Positions 24,612-36,800 of a DNA stretch of 64,000 nucleotides are shown in pieces. The stretch's first letter is position 1. Each line of letters opens with the position of its first letter. The notes under the pieces were generated by a model, which saw only the letters and a program-made list of their open reading frames with translations, did not search any database and had not been told where the DNA came from. A program made the translations under genes and the position numbers. The DNA comes from Cardinalis cardinalis (lineage: Eukaryota; Chordata; Aves; Passeriformes; Cardinalidae), in the NCBI GenBank assembly GCA_014549065.1, contig JACDOX010000086.1, forward strand, positions 584,980-648,979, read 5' to 3'.

Positions 24612-27600
24612 TTTTTCTATACAGTTCAAAGAGACCACACAGCTGATTGCAATTTGAATTGTTTTTGCAGTTTAAACATTGCAAATTGAAATCTAACTTG
24701 GTGCATCCCATTGAANTGCACTAACAACTATTGGTAATATTTTTCTACAAATTACTTTATAAATAGGTCAATTTCCCATTCATATTCCTGATTAATTTAA
24801 GCAGCCAGGTATAGAAGGAAAGTCTGGGCTTTTCCGGCAAAGGTTGTAACAAGGAAATAGTTTCTTAACATAAAAGCCTGTCCACATGCTTACACATTCC
24901 TAAATGCAAATTTTAAAGCTAATTTCCATTTCAGTATTCAGATATTTCCTTAGGGTGATGGTTGGAATTTTCTTAATAATATGAAGTACAGGACTGTGTG
25001 TTTATGAAAAATCTGAAGCCTTAAATTTTCAGTGATGGTTGTAATTGTCATCCAGGCAAAAAGCATCTCCCTTCTCTGATCTTCAACCACTACTATCATG
25101 CTATTGAAAGCTCCCCAAATATGTCAGTTTGCTTTCAGACTTTGATCCTTGACTCTTCTCTTGAGTTCCCCCCCGGGCAACATTCCACTTCCCTGACCAT
25201 CTTGTATGTAAATTGTTTTCAAATGAGTGAATTAATCAACATTGCAAAACCTTAATTGAAAATACAACTGATGGTGCATGTCAGTTCATTCAAGTTAGAA
25301 ATATATTTTAATTTTCATGTTCCCCAGAGCAATTAGCATTTCTCACTNTAACTTTTCAACCCTTCAAAATGACATAGGGATTTTAACCTGAAAAATGCTG
25401 AAATTACTATTGTCAAATGCCAANTTTGAACTTCCCTTCTGTTAAATGCCATGAAAACATTCTTAAGAAATTTTCATCAATAAATTTTGAAGACATAAGG
25501 AAGAAGCTTCTACCAGGAGATAAATGATGGTAGTAGCTGTGCAAAGGGATAGCATGGTGGCTATCACAAACATTTGAGGTCAACTATTTCCCTTTTTTTT
25601 CCTCTACAGTTGTACCTCGAGTTTGTTGCTANTGCAGTTGTTACTGTTGGCTTCAAGTAATGCCTTCCCCACCTTTTTCAGATTCTTAAGTGAATAAAGA
25701 GGTTCATGTGATTCAAACAGCTGTACTAGGAAGAAGGTGGGGGTTTTTGAAACTATTCTTATTTTTAAATTGAAGAGCTTATTAAAAAAGAAGCACTTCA
25801 GCATGTTAAATTACTTAATGCTGCACATCCTTGGAACCCTAATCACTTCCAGATGGAGCAATTTATACTTCTAAGAGAGCTCTAATTTTTAAAGTGAATC
25901 GGGGTTTGGGTATCTACATCTTAGAGCACCCTTGTACATTGCAGAGCCAAAGCCCTTAAAAAATTAAGCAATCTAGTTTTGAAATAAGTGCTTTATTTTT
26001 AAACTTTATTTAAGTAGTTCCTATTAAAACCAGATTTTATTTCCTGCTGCTGTTCATATGGTACTCATGTGCATTCTTTGGAGACTGCAGTAAACAGAGG
26101 CAGGAAAGTAGGAAATGTAATTTGGTGAAATACCTCTGGAAAGACAAACTGTGTGTAGGTGAAAGTGAGATAACTTTATATGTGCCATTCAAGGTGCTTC
26201 ATAATAATTGCTGTCTTTGCTAAAAATCTGTTTCTACTCACACATCTTGTTTTAAAATCCCATTTTCATGTTATCTTTTACAGTTATTTGCTTTCAATAA
26301 CCAATCCATTTCTTTTTGTCTTGTGGTCTTGAGGAAATGAACACACCNCTCACTATTGCAGTGTTCAGACATCCTCTCTATAAAATCAATGCAAAATCAG
26401 TGTCATGATTCACTTCTTTGCCTCTTGGGGCACTTTCTTACAACAGTGACAATTTCTTAGCAATCTAAACATGATGTAGCAGAATCTTTTCCCCAGCAGT
26501 GTTACACAGGCTCATATTCCCTGGAAAAAGGGTTGAGTGCAGTGGTGTCTGTTGCTCAGAGCCTTAACNATCCTTAGAGAGTGGAGAGAGTCTTTGTCTC
26601 TGCAGTTGAAAAGAAAACTTAGTAAATAACATAATTGTATTTGAAATTTTAGCTATTTCTAATTGGAAATGTTGTATTTTTTTCAGTGAGTGTGATTTCA
26701 AAAGATGGATTCATNGTTGGCCCCACTGCTCATTTCTGTTTCATTGCTTAGCAGACGAAAGGGAAGAATAGCACAACTTANCTAATACTTTAAATTAAGT
26801 CTTGAAAATGCTAAATCACGTGTTCATTTTGCTGGTCAGATACATGTAAAAATTGTAACGTGGAGTTCTGTATAATTCGCTTTTTCTTTTAGGGTCAGTG
26901 GAGGATAGGCTGGGAAATATGGTAAATCATGGGAAATTATAGACATTATTTTTCTCTTTGTGCTCAGAAGAAAAAGGGGAAAAGCAGCAAGGGAGTTGTA
27001 GTGGGATAAACTGGGCTGAAAGGACCCAGTGAGTCATGCCACATTCACTGACACGATGATGCCAAGATAACACCAAGAATATGTCATCATTTTTTACATT
27101 GNGACTTTTTCTGTTTGTGTGGTGATTCCTTGGACAGCCAAAGGCAGGTTCCAAATCACACCNTGCTGTCCCTAAAGATGATATGAACGGCCAGCACTTG
27201 AACCTGCCCAGGACATCCCATCAGCTCAATGTTTGAGTAACTCTGTCTTTGGTTCCAATAGCCAAGCAAANAGCTGCAGCATAGAGCAGGTGGCTCTCAG
27301 CCCATGTGTGCTGCTTTCCAGTCCTTCTTTAACATCCACCACTGTCACTTTCCCCTGGAGACAGAAGGTTTTATTTAATAATGAGTTCTGTTTGGAAAGA
27401 AAAAAGGTTAATTTTCTCATGTTTTGTGCTTGTCAGAGGTGGTGTTTTTTGGTTTTTTTTTACTTTGAAGTCAGTTGAATCCTGAAACAAGCCTGGATTC
27501 TCTTTGTNTTTCTCCCTAACTGCAGCCTCAGTAATTTATGTAGACATTTTATTCTTAAATATCCAGATATTTTAATTATCTGTACATTTGCATTCCAGAT

Positions 27601-30600
27601 TTTCCCATCATGGAGTGTCACAGAAAAACTAATTCTCAAAATATATCTTAGATCAAAATGCACTGTATAAATTTCAGGAAGTTCATGTGTTCTGTGATTG
27701 TAGGCTAAGAATTTTTCCTACCACNACAATGAGCTTTAAAGTTGTAAATGCAACCTATTTTAATGATAATGCATTAGCAATTATTTCTCAAAGCTACAGT
27801 TTCTGTCATTACTGTGTGTCTGTGACTAACTCCACGTACAGTTACTGGAACATACACATGGAACATTTTTTCTCATTTTGAATTTGTTAAAAATTCTTGA
27901 GCAAAGCAGGAAAGATTTTTTACTACTTTCATGCTGCAATAATTGGATGATAATAACTTTCATATTGGGAAGAGTAAGGGAATAGAGAAATGGTCTGAAA
28001 TACCACCATTACAGAAATTGCCAGCTCATGAAAACATGTAAATCCATGGTGTTAACATGTGGCACTCTTGGTTGTTGGAAATATCCCTCGTTTTTGGATT
28101 GTTGTTGGAAGTTTTTCTCTGTCAAAGGTTTAATCAAGACCAGAAGTGTGTGCCTTGATATATATTTACTAAATACATTTAGAAAAGCTGACACTGCAAA
28201 ATGATCTAAAATAAAACCTTTTTTTCTGNAGCAGGTCATGCTCTTGGGACACAAGATTTTATAGTGGTGTGGGTTGGTCCAGCACAGAATTTACAGGCTT
28301 GAAAATTTGCTACTGCTCATTTTATGAAAGCTAGATTACAAATGAAAGACTATGTATTCATGTGATATGTGAAGCCTAGGCCTGCCTTGCCAGCTGGTCA
28401 GCTGCCAGGTATAAATTATGCTGTAGGTATTTTCATGTAGAATATGGATAACATACTGCAATTTCTGTGTTTAATTTATTAAAGTACAGTGAAAAGCAAT
28501 ATATAGTCAGCATTTGTGTCCTTTAACTGCACACTAGGCATATGCTTTTGTTCTAAATGTAATCAAAATTATGGTATCTCAGATACCACTTAGTGAAATC
28601 CATTGGCAAAGGCTGCAGTTTTTCTTGTGATGACTATATTTTGCATGTCTTTAAATGAAATGGCTTTGCTGTTGCTGCTGATTTTGGAGGCGATGTTCTT
28701 TTCCTTGCAGCACGGTGCACAGCTGCTTTGTGGAGCAGGGAATGTGGTAAGGTTGCTGGTACTCNCACTTTGCAGTTCCATGCTAATAACAGGGAAATAA
28801 ATCAAAATCATTACTCTGATGCTCTTCCACACATTTCTAACACCTGCTCCACGGGTGGCCNTGGAGAAGTTGTTAAGTAGTCCCATGGCTCAGTTTAAAG
28901 TGCCTTTGTCACTATTGGCAGCAGTTTTCTAGAGGAACATCCCACAGGCACAGACTCTCTTGGAAGCTCATTACAGCACAGGATATGTGGCTTAGTATAG
29001 TTTAAAAAAATTCACATGCAAATCTTCCATTTGGACTCAGTACAGGTATATGAGTAGAAAATTATTGCATGATGCCTTCTTCCTTCCTAAAGTAGCTTAA
29101 AAGTTAATGCAAAGTTATCTTTTAAGATTCAACTGCCANTTAAAGCAATAGCAACATAATCAGTCATTAGAGCATACTGTATTTTAATGAGCTGAAGAGC
29201 TCTAAATATTCTTTTTCATCTTTGACCACGTCTCCACATATTTTATTTCTATCTGAGATGTCAGACATTCAAATGGTTTTCAAAAATTGGGCATGGGGGC
29301 CAGGATGTCTTTATTTTAGCTAGTCCATAAGGAAGTTTGAGTTTTAGGGAAATATTTGTGCAATAAATATTTAAACTGATATTTATTGTTAACTGTTACT
29401 GTCTGATCTTTGCTGCATAAAAAAGGTCATGCGTCACTTTTTAAATTCCTTTAAAATTTGCTTTGTATTCCATCAATGAGAGTATAAGCTCTGTCCAAAC
29501 AAGGTTTATCCTTTAACCTGTCCAAAAAGGTTTATCTTGTGGTCCTGACACGTGAGAGAAGAACCCAACTATCCTTTGTAATCACGGCAAAATTTGGGTT
29601 CTGCCCCCAAACCTGTGGGCTTCTCTAGCCTCTGTATAGTGAATTAGAACCCCAAATATTTTTATAGCTATAACCTTGAGCAGTTGTTTTGAGATAGATA
29701 CCAATAAATATAATGGGTCCACGGGGAAGAGACAGAGCATTTTCAGATTTATGAAGGGGAAAAAAAATCAATAGTCTCCCTGAGGCTGTATAAGTCATGA
29801 GTACTACCAGTAGTTTTATGCAAAGTTGACAATATCATGAAATATAAACTCTGGGTTTGGAATTTTACCAGGAATTAAAGGGGCATTAAAAAGAAAAGTA
29901 AATGTTTTGGCATATGGATTAAGAAGGTGGTTTGTATTTCTTATCGTTTTGCACTGCAAATTCCTTTCAACTGAGCAATAAAAGACAGTTCAGAATAGAT
30001 TTAAGAAGAGGTTGGTTCTCAGTCCACATGTCTCGTCTGAATTATGTCTTTCACCACCCCCTATTAAATGTGTCTGTCTCTGAGGAGTGCTCATTCTGTA
30101 AATGGTGGGTTGCTGGGACTGCTCTTTAGCGAGCTGGATGTNATGGAATTAGGAATAGATGCTGGTTTTGAAACTGTTGTATGTGCTTGTCACTTAACAC
30201 ATAGCAATAGCAATTGCATTGCAAATAGTCACACCTCCATACACAACAGTTTTGAGAAGTCATCTGGTTGCTCCNAAGTCTCCCTGATTGTCCTTCTCTG
30301 CACATGCTGGTTTAGTTTTCAGGTTTTTGGTGAGTTTTGTCTCAAAGCAAAGGGAAAAGAAAAAGAAAATGCCCTCTNGTTTAAAGATATTTATCTATAT
30401 ATAAAAGCATCAACTGTTACATGAGTAACACGAATTGCACTGTGGCATGAATTGATGTGTGTGCATTGGAAATTGTACTTCTGTCTTTGAAAGATTACTT
30501 CCATAAGAGTGACCTGTATTTGTNANTGAAANAANGAGAAAATAATTCTNTACTGGAAACATTGTGGTTNAGTGCTATCCTTTCAAGTACAAGTCCAATT

Positions 30601-31071
30601 TGCAAACCATCTTGTTCTGTTACTATCCCATCAGCATTTTTTAAATTATCATTTTCCATTTTCCTGTATACATTAAAATATATGCAAAGAGTAACATTGT
30701 GCATAGGTATTTCACTTCTAGTTGCTTTAAAAAGTCTTTGGNAAGGAATTTGGGATGACTTCTTGTGGTATTCTGTCATGTTTTGATTGTGGTATGTTGT
30801 TTGAAGATGAGGAAGATTTTATTGGGGAAGTCTTATATTTATTTTACCTCAGTATACTACAAATTTAGATACTACAGAAAATATCACACAATAAGAATGT
30901 AGGGGATGTTACACTGAGAGGCATTGAGAAGTATTATATTTTTGCTGTTCCCCAAAAAAGAAAGTGGTGTTGCTGCTGAAAAACTGAGAAGCTTAACAGC
31001 ATATGAAAGATTTTTCCACTCTTTATCTACAGTATACAAGACTTAAAGGAGACACTTGTTTTACACATGGA

Positions 31072-31117
31072 CTGGAAGAGAATCCTGCTTACTCCTGGAA
31101 GCGAATCCTGCTTGCTC
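31072..31117 (+). repeat. Direct tandem duplication, 23-bp unit x2
   Basis: Unit 1 (31072-31094) begins CTGGAAGAGAATCCTGCTT and unit 2 (31095-31117) begins CTGGAAGCGAATCCTGCTT. The copies differ at two positions (A/C at unit position 8 and A/G at unit position 20), so the duplication is fairly recent or the mismatches are polymorphic. Confidence 0.92.
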
Positions 31118-31159
31118 CTTGTTAGTTATGGTAATGGAGGTATAAATAAGAATACCTAT

Positions 31160-31570
31160 GTAATCTGCACTTGCATCAGTGGAGCAGCTTTCTGGCTGGA
31201 GCTGGAGGCTGGGTTGCCCAAGCAGGAGCTGCTGGCTCTGCCTGTGCAGGTCGATTCACATGGCCAAACCTCCTCCTGCTGCCTCCTGCCCCAGCAGCCT
31301 TTGAGGTGGGCAGGGAGGGCTGGGTGTTAGGCATGTTCTCCTCCATGGTCCCAGACAGCTGTGCTGTGAACAGAGGGTAACTGTGTCTCTTCCCATGAAA
31401 GGTGTGTTACAAAATGTGGGAACTCGTGTTTGGGTGCAATCCTTGGCAAGATGGGCTTTGCAGGGCTTTGCTTCCACCACCAGCCCTGATGCTCACCCAT
31501 CCTTCNTGCCTTGGCTTGGCAGAGGGAGGGGGACTGGAATTCTTCACTTCCCATCTCAGGATTTGGCCAC
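31160..31570. other. GC-richer patch in AT-rich intron, CpG-poor
   Basis: It is rich in CTG, CTGGCT and CCTCCTG-like words and has open frames on both strands (up to 123 codons on the minus strand), but none encodes a known protein. CpG is scarce, so it is not a CpG-island promoter. Transposon remnant or unique sequence cannot be separated by eye. Confidence 0.4.
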
Positions 31571-33811
31571 GTCTGTGGTCAAGGAGATTAAATTTCATCA
31601 GGCTCTGTTTTAAATGTAGTACCTGCCTGTAGTTTTTAAAATGGAAAAAAAAACCCCCAAAACAAAGGAGAGAAAAAGCTTCAGCTGTCTGGGACATGCA
31701 CACAGTTTGGATATGCAGAAGTGGAAATAAATTTAAACATGCAGCCCAAAGTAAACAGATATGACTGTGAATATACACAGGGAACAGATCAGTTGAGCTT
31801 TACACAGTAATTTTTCAAGTTAAACATGCTTTAATGTAAGCCATAAATTTCATCATATGAATATTTTTATGAGCTGCATTTCATCCATTTATTACTCTGG
31901 AGTTCCAGATAATGACAACAGGTAAATACAGTGCCAGTTCTCCTGCATGCTGAGTCACTGGAGCCTTCTCTCTCCTACACATTGTTTGAGCAAGGGTAAC
32001 AAATTACTGGTATCATTTCAGACATATTTCAGTGAGATTTTTATTTGACAGTGCAGCTGCCATGATTTCATGCATTAGTCCAGGCTGCTNATTTCTGACT
32101 TCAGGTTCAAGGCGGAGGGTTTTGAGGATTCAAATGTGTTACTAATGGCAGCTTCTTCACAGTATTTTCACCTATTTTGGGTCAGATTTTACGTTTACTT
32201 GGATCTTGCTTCTCAGTTTATAAATGAAACTAATTTCTAAATCTGTAAGATTGTAGTGCTCATGAAGCAATGAAATACAATGAAAGTAATATACATTAGA
32301 ATAATTTGCTATAGATTTCAGACAGATTATCGTACATATGCCTTATTACATGCCCCTGTGTTATTAAAAAGAAGGTCTGGAGTGACTAAGAACCCTTTGA
32401 GAAACAAGGTTGTGAAAGAGAGCTCTGCCATAGTCTGCCTTGGGCAAACAAAATCTCGATTCCACAAGAATATTCAGGTGAGGACATGGAGTCTGCTGGG
32501 GAGACTGTGGCCTGCTAAGGACCAGATTCCTTCTGTCTTTGGCTGCTTAACTGAGGGATCTGCAGATGTAGGTGGAGGCACACCCACATCTCCCTCCTCC
32601 CTCCTGAGGAAGGACAGCTAAGCTGATAATTTAGGCATATTTCTGAGGTGTCTGATGGATAAACACTNCCCTTGAGCATAGGCAAAAGACAGTTTGTTAT
32701 TGGAAAAGTGCTTTTTGAGGATGGCAGTACATGTTGGACATTATATATGTCCTGTATCCTTAGAAGGCAGTTTTGTATTTTTCCTGTGTACCTGAGCAGT
32801 AACAGTCTCTTTGGAAAGCTTTACTGCACAGAAGTAGATCACAGCAGAGTCCAAGAGCCAGTGTAGCTCCCTAAATTTGCTTTTCCTGTTTCAGTCTTAT
32901 TAGTATTTTCATCACTAACTTAAAATTAATCAGAGCAGACAAGTCCTTGCAGCCATGAAGCAAAGTGCTGGAAGCAGTTATTGCTTTTGTGAGTGCTGTA
33001 CCATAGCAACCCTGTCTGTGGCATGTACCAAAGCACTGCAATTTGAATTTTGGGAGATGAAGGATCTAGCTCTAGTGTTAGAAACCTTAATCTGCAAATG
33101 GTATAGAGCTTTGAATGTGGAGTGACCTTGTTTGCTAGGCAAGGCACCGTGCCTGAGAGCTGTATGGTAGCTTTCTAATTCTTTTCCAGGAGTAATGACA
33201 TCTCTCATCTGTGTGTTGATGACAAAATTGCCATGTTTCTAGAAAAGGGATTGTACTGTATCATGTAATCTTTCTCTCTGCCTTCACTCAGAAGGAGATT
33301 ATATTTGCTTCAAAACATAGTAACAAGAAACTGATTNTGTGAATTTGAGGATAACATCCTCTCTCTGCTCCAAATACCCAAACCTTTTTTTGATTGTTAT
33401 TCATTCCTNTATGCAGGGAAATCCACCATTGCCTTTGGTCACTGCAGCTTCTTAATATCTTCTACTATGCTACACGTAAAGATCTTACCATGCCAATTGA
33501 AATAAAAATTATATGCTGAATTGGAAATGCTTTATGGTCCTTACAGTGGATAAAATATGTTAATTTGTGTAAATGCTCTTTTGAGAGCAGATGCTTGCAC
33601 TGAAAGCATGCTTATCTTAAAAGCTGCATGTCTTTCATTCTTTTTTATACACAGTTTATTTTTTTTAATACGTCTAATATTTCAGAAGAGTTTTTAAAGG
33701 AGATATTGGAAGCTAAGTGAAAAAAAAACCCTCCTCGCTTTTTCATAAATATTCATGGTTTATTAGAAAATCTTACAACTGAATCACTATTTTCTTTTGA
33801 GGTTTTGTGTG

Positions 33812-33848
33812 TTCTTCCCCTTTCCCCCCTTTTTTTTCCCCTTCCTTT
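33812..33848 (+). repeat. 37-nt uninterrupted pyrimidine tract
   Basis: The run from 33812 to 33848 contains only C and T, with blocks C4, T3, C6, T8 and C4. A homopurine-homopyrimidine stretch like this can adopt triplex (H-DNA) structure, and the transcribed C/U tract is of the type bound by PTB or PCBP proteins. Both statements are general knowledge, not shown by this sequence. Confidence 0.85.
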
Positions 33849-36800
33849 ATGCTTCATTTCATTGCTATAGATTAGCAATGCTAAAGAATGCTAGGTTGGC
33901 TGTGCCATTATATGCTTGACATCAAATCTGGTATGTGAAGTGTTAGTCTGCTCCCTTTTCTTACATACGTTTTCTGTATCTTAATCATGTGTGATAGCAC
34001 ACAAGTGAATTAAGCAGAGTTAATATGATGAACTATGTACTTGCAAGGTTTAGAGTATAAGCTGAAGCATTTATTTGTGTGTCATAGTTATTTAGCTTAT
34101 AAATAGAAATATCTGCNCATTGCCTTTGAGGTCAGCAACCACAACATTGCATTATAGGTTAATTGTGAAGGAAAGCTTAGTAAGAAACTTTTTTTTGAAG
34201 TACTTCTGTTTCAGTGCTCCTTATTGAAAAAGACTTCTGTCAAAACTCACCTGTTAAATTGATATTCTGAATCCAATGGTCATTTATTTTAAGTGAGTCT
34301 ACAGCTTGGTTCCCAGGCACAGGTATGAGAGTAGACTAATTCTGATTCAGGGGAAGTGGCTTTTGTTTTATCAGATTCAATATATTTTCTCATTGATGAG
34401 ATGTCATCTTGGTCTTCTGTTTTTAGTGGAACCTCTTTTACTTGAAAGAATTGGCAGAAATGATGCCAAGTAAAGCAAAAATAAATATCTGCTACCAAGA
34501 GCAGGGCTGTACCATGGCAAATACTGACCTGCTGGAAAAACGTGCCACAAAATACATCCATACATTTTCCTTACAACAAAATGTGGGCATATATATAATA
34601 TTATTATCAATAAATATTCATTTCTTGGGTTTTCAAGTCTACACCTGCTGTTAATCGGTGCACTGTATAATACATAAAAGATGGATGGTGCAGTGTGGCA
34701 AGAGTAATGAATTTCACTTTTCCTGCTAGGAAACCCACAGAGCCTGGTTCCAACTGATCATAAATAAGTGCCCAGTCAACAGCAATGTCAGTCCCTGTAA
34801 GGAGAACTTTGGGGTAGATAAATCAAATGTTGTTTAGGATATTTTTCTCAGTAGGAAAAAAATACACAAGTGCTTTCTGGATGTTATTCACTGCTGATTA
34901 TTCACTGCACAGTTTTATTCCATCTCATTCACTGAATTTCAATGTATTAGACACTTAAAATTCAGTCAGATGCTGGGGAGAGAGGGTAAAAATGGCAAAG
35001 GATGAGGATATTCAAATCTCTCTGGAGAAGTGAGTATATAAAGCAGAAAGCTGGCAGTGCACTATAATAGCAGAGACCTGTAGTCCTTTCTCCCTAGTCA
35101 ATAACTTAGTCAGAAAGACAGCTTTGCATATATTACGAATATATCCTTTAATAATGTATTTCTCTTTCAGAGATTTGCCCTTCTTCCCCTGTCTTTTTTA
35201 CCTGTGTTTCACCATGTGCAATTTGCATTTATGTGGCATGTTTCTGTTTGAGTAACACAGGCTCATAGTGTCATTTATGCAACCCATAACTGCCCATGGG
35301 TTTCTTTGGGGCAGAGCAGGAATGGTTGTTAAAATCCAAAATTTGCTTGTTACTTAACCTGGATTACCATGCTTACCATGGAATGCACTGNATTGGAAAA
35401 CTCTTGTGGAGAAAGCTGTGTTTTAGTTTTTATGCTGAACTTAAAGTTTCTACTATTGCTTCTAGGAAAGCTAAATAAACAGAAACAGAGGTTACAAATT
35501 CAGATAATTTCTTGTCCTTTCAGTTCTTTATTTTGTGTATGGCAATGGGCATGGAAAATCCAGTTATTTGTCCCTGGTCACATCTAGGACTCCAATAGAA
35601 AAGGAGGTCTTGAAGAACTCAGTTTAGAGAAAGGTGAACATGCTAATAAAGTGTATTTTTAGTTAAAAAAAANCAAAACTTGTTTCTATGTTATATATAC
35701 TGGTCTGAAATAAAAATTGATGCAAGTCATTCCTAGAAGCAGATAATATTTAGAAAGTATCAAGCATAGACTTTACATCCTCTAGCTTTGTGCAGCCTGT
35801 ATCCCAGTGGCACAGAATTTAATGGTTCAGTCAGGAATGAAACTGAGATTCAGGTTTATTCCTCTGCTCAAGATGAGCCACAGTGGAGTGTAGGGCTGTT
35901 GTGGCCAAGTCTGAAGTTGGCCATACATGTTTGTTTTTTTTCACTGCTTCCCTTTATTAGGATTCTTTTTTCGTTCTAGGGTTGTTAGATTTCTGCCCAT
36001 TCCAATTGCTTTTGCAAGCAAGCTTGAAGATAGCAGGGAGTCTAAGAGATNAAGAGCTTCTGAGATGAGTTACATATGTAAAACGTCACAGCAATTATGG
36101 CCCTGTCATCAACTCCTCTCTTTCAACCAATAGACCAAATTATAAAACCAATGCATGTAAAGAAATTGCCTCCTTCTACTTATTTCAAGTGCTTTTGAGT
36201 GGAAAAGGTCCACCAANATTCATGTGAAATAAATAAAATTGCTCTGGCTGCTTGAGCTCAGCTGTGGTGGTACCAAAGAGAATTGTTGAAATAACTTAGG
36301 AAATCCTGCAGATGGTTCTCCTGGCTGTTGAAACTGTAGATTCTGACTTGCTGAAATCTTGTCTGTGCCATGGCAGGCTGGAGGCACCTCTTCCTTGTTA
36401 TTTTGGTTATGTTGAGTAGGTATCTATGAAATAAGGATATCACAGATTATGTGAACTAGTTCACTGCAAAAGCTAGATCTATGGCATCTTCTAATGTTCA
36501 ATAATAACAACAACATCAATAAAAATATCAACTTCCAGTGCAAATCTTGCATGCTACAGTGATGCTGCAGTTGATGACACAATTAATGTCTTTCACCTAT
36601 AATGATTATATGGGTTAATACAATATTACACGGATGAGTAAAATGATTTGGTGTACTTTGTTTAAATANAGGTTAATAGCTAAATATGAATAAGCATAAA
36701 CTGGACACAACTGAAGTGACAGGAGAGGTGAAATGCCTTGGCTAACAATATTCTGGATGTGTATAAAAGGAATTGTGGAAGATAACACAGATACGTGGAA

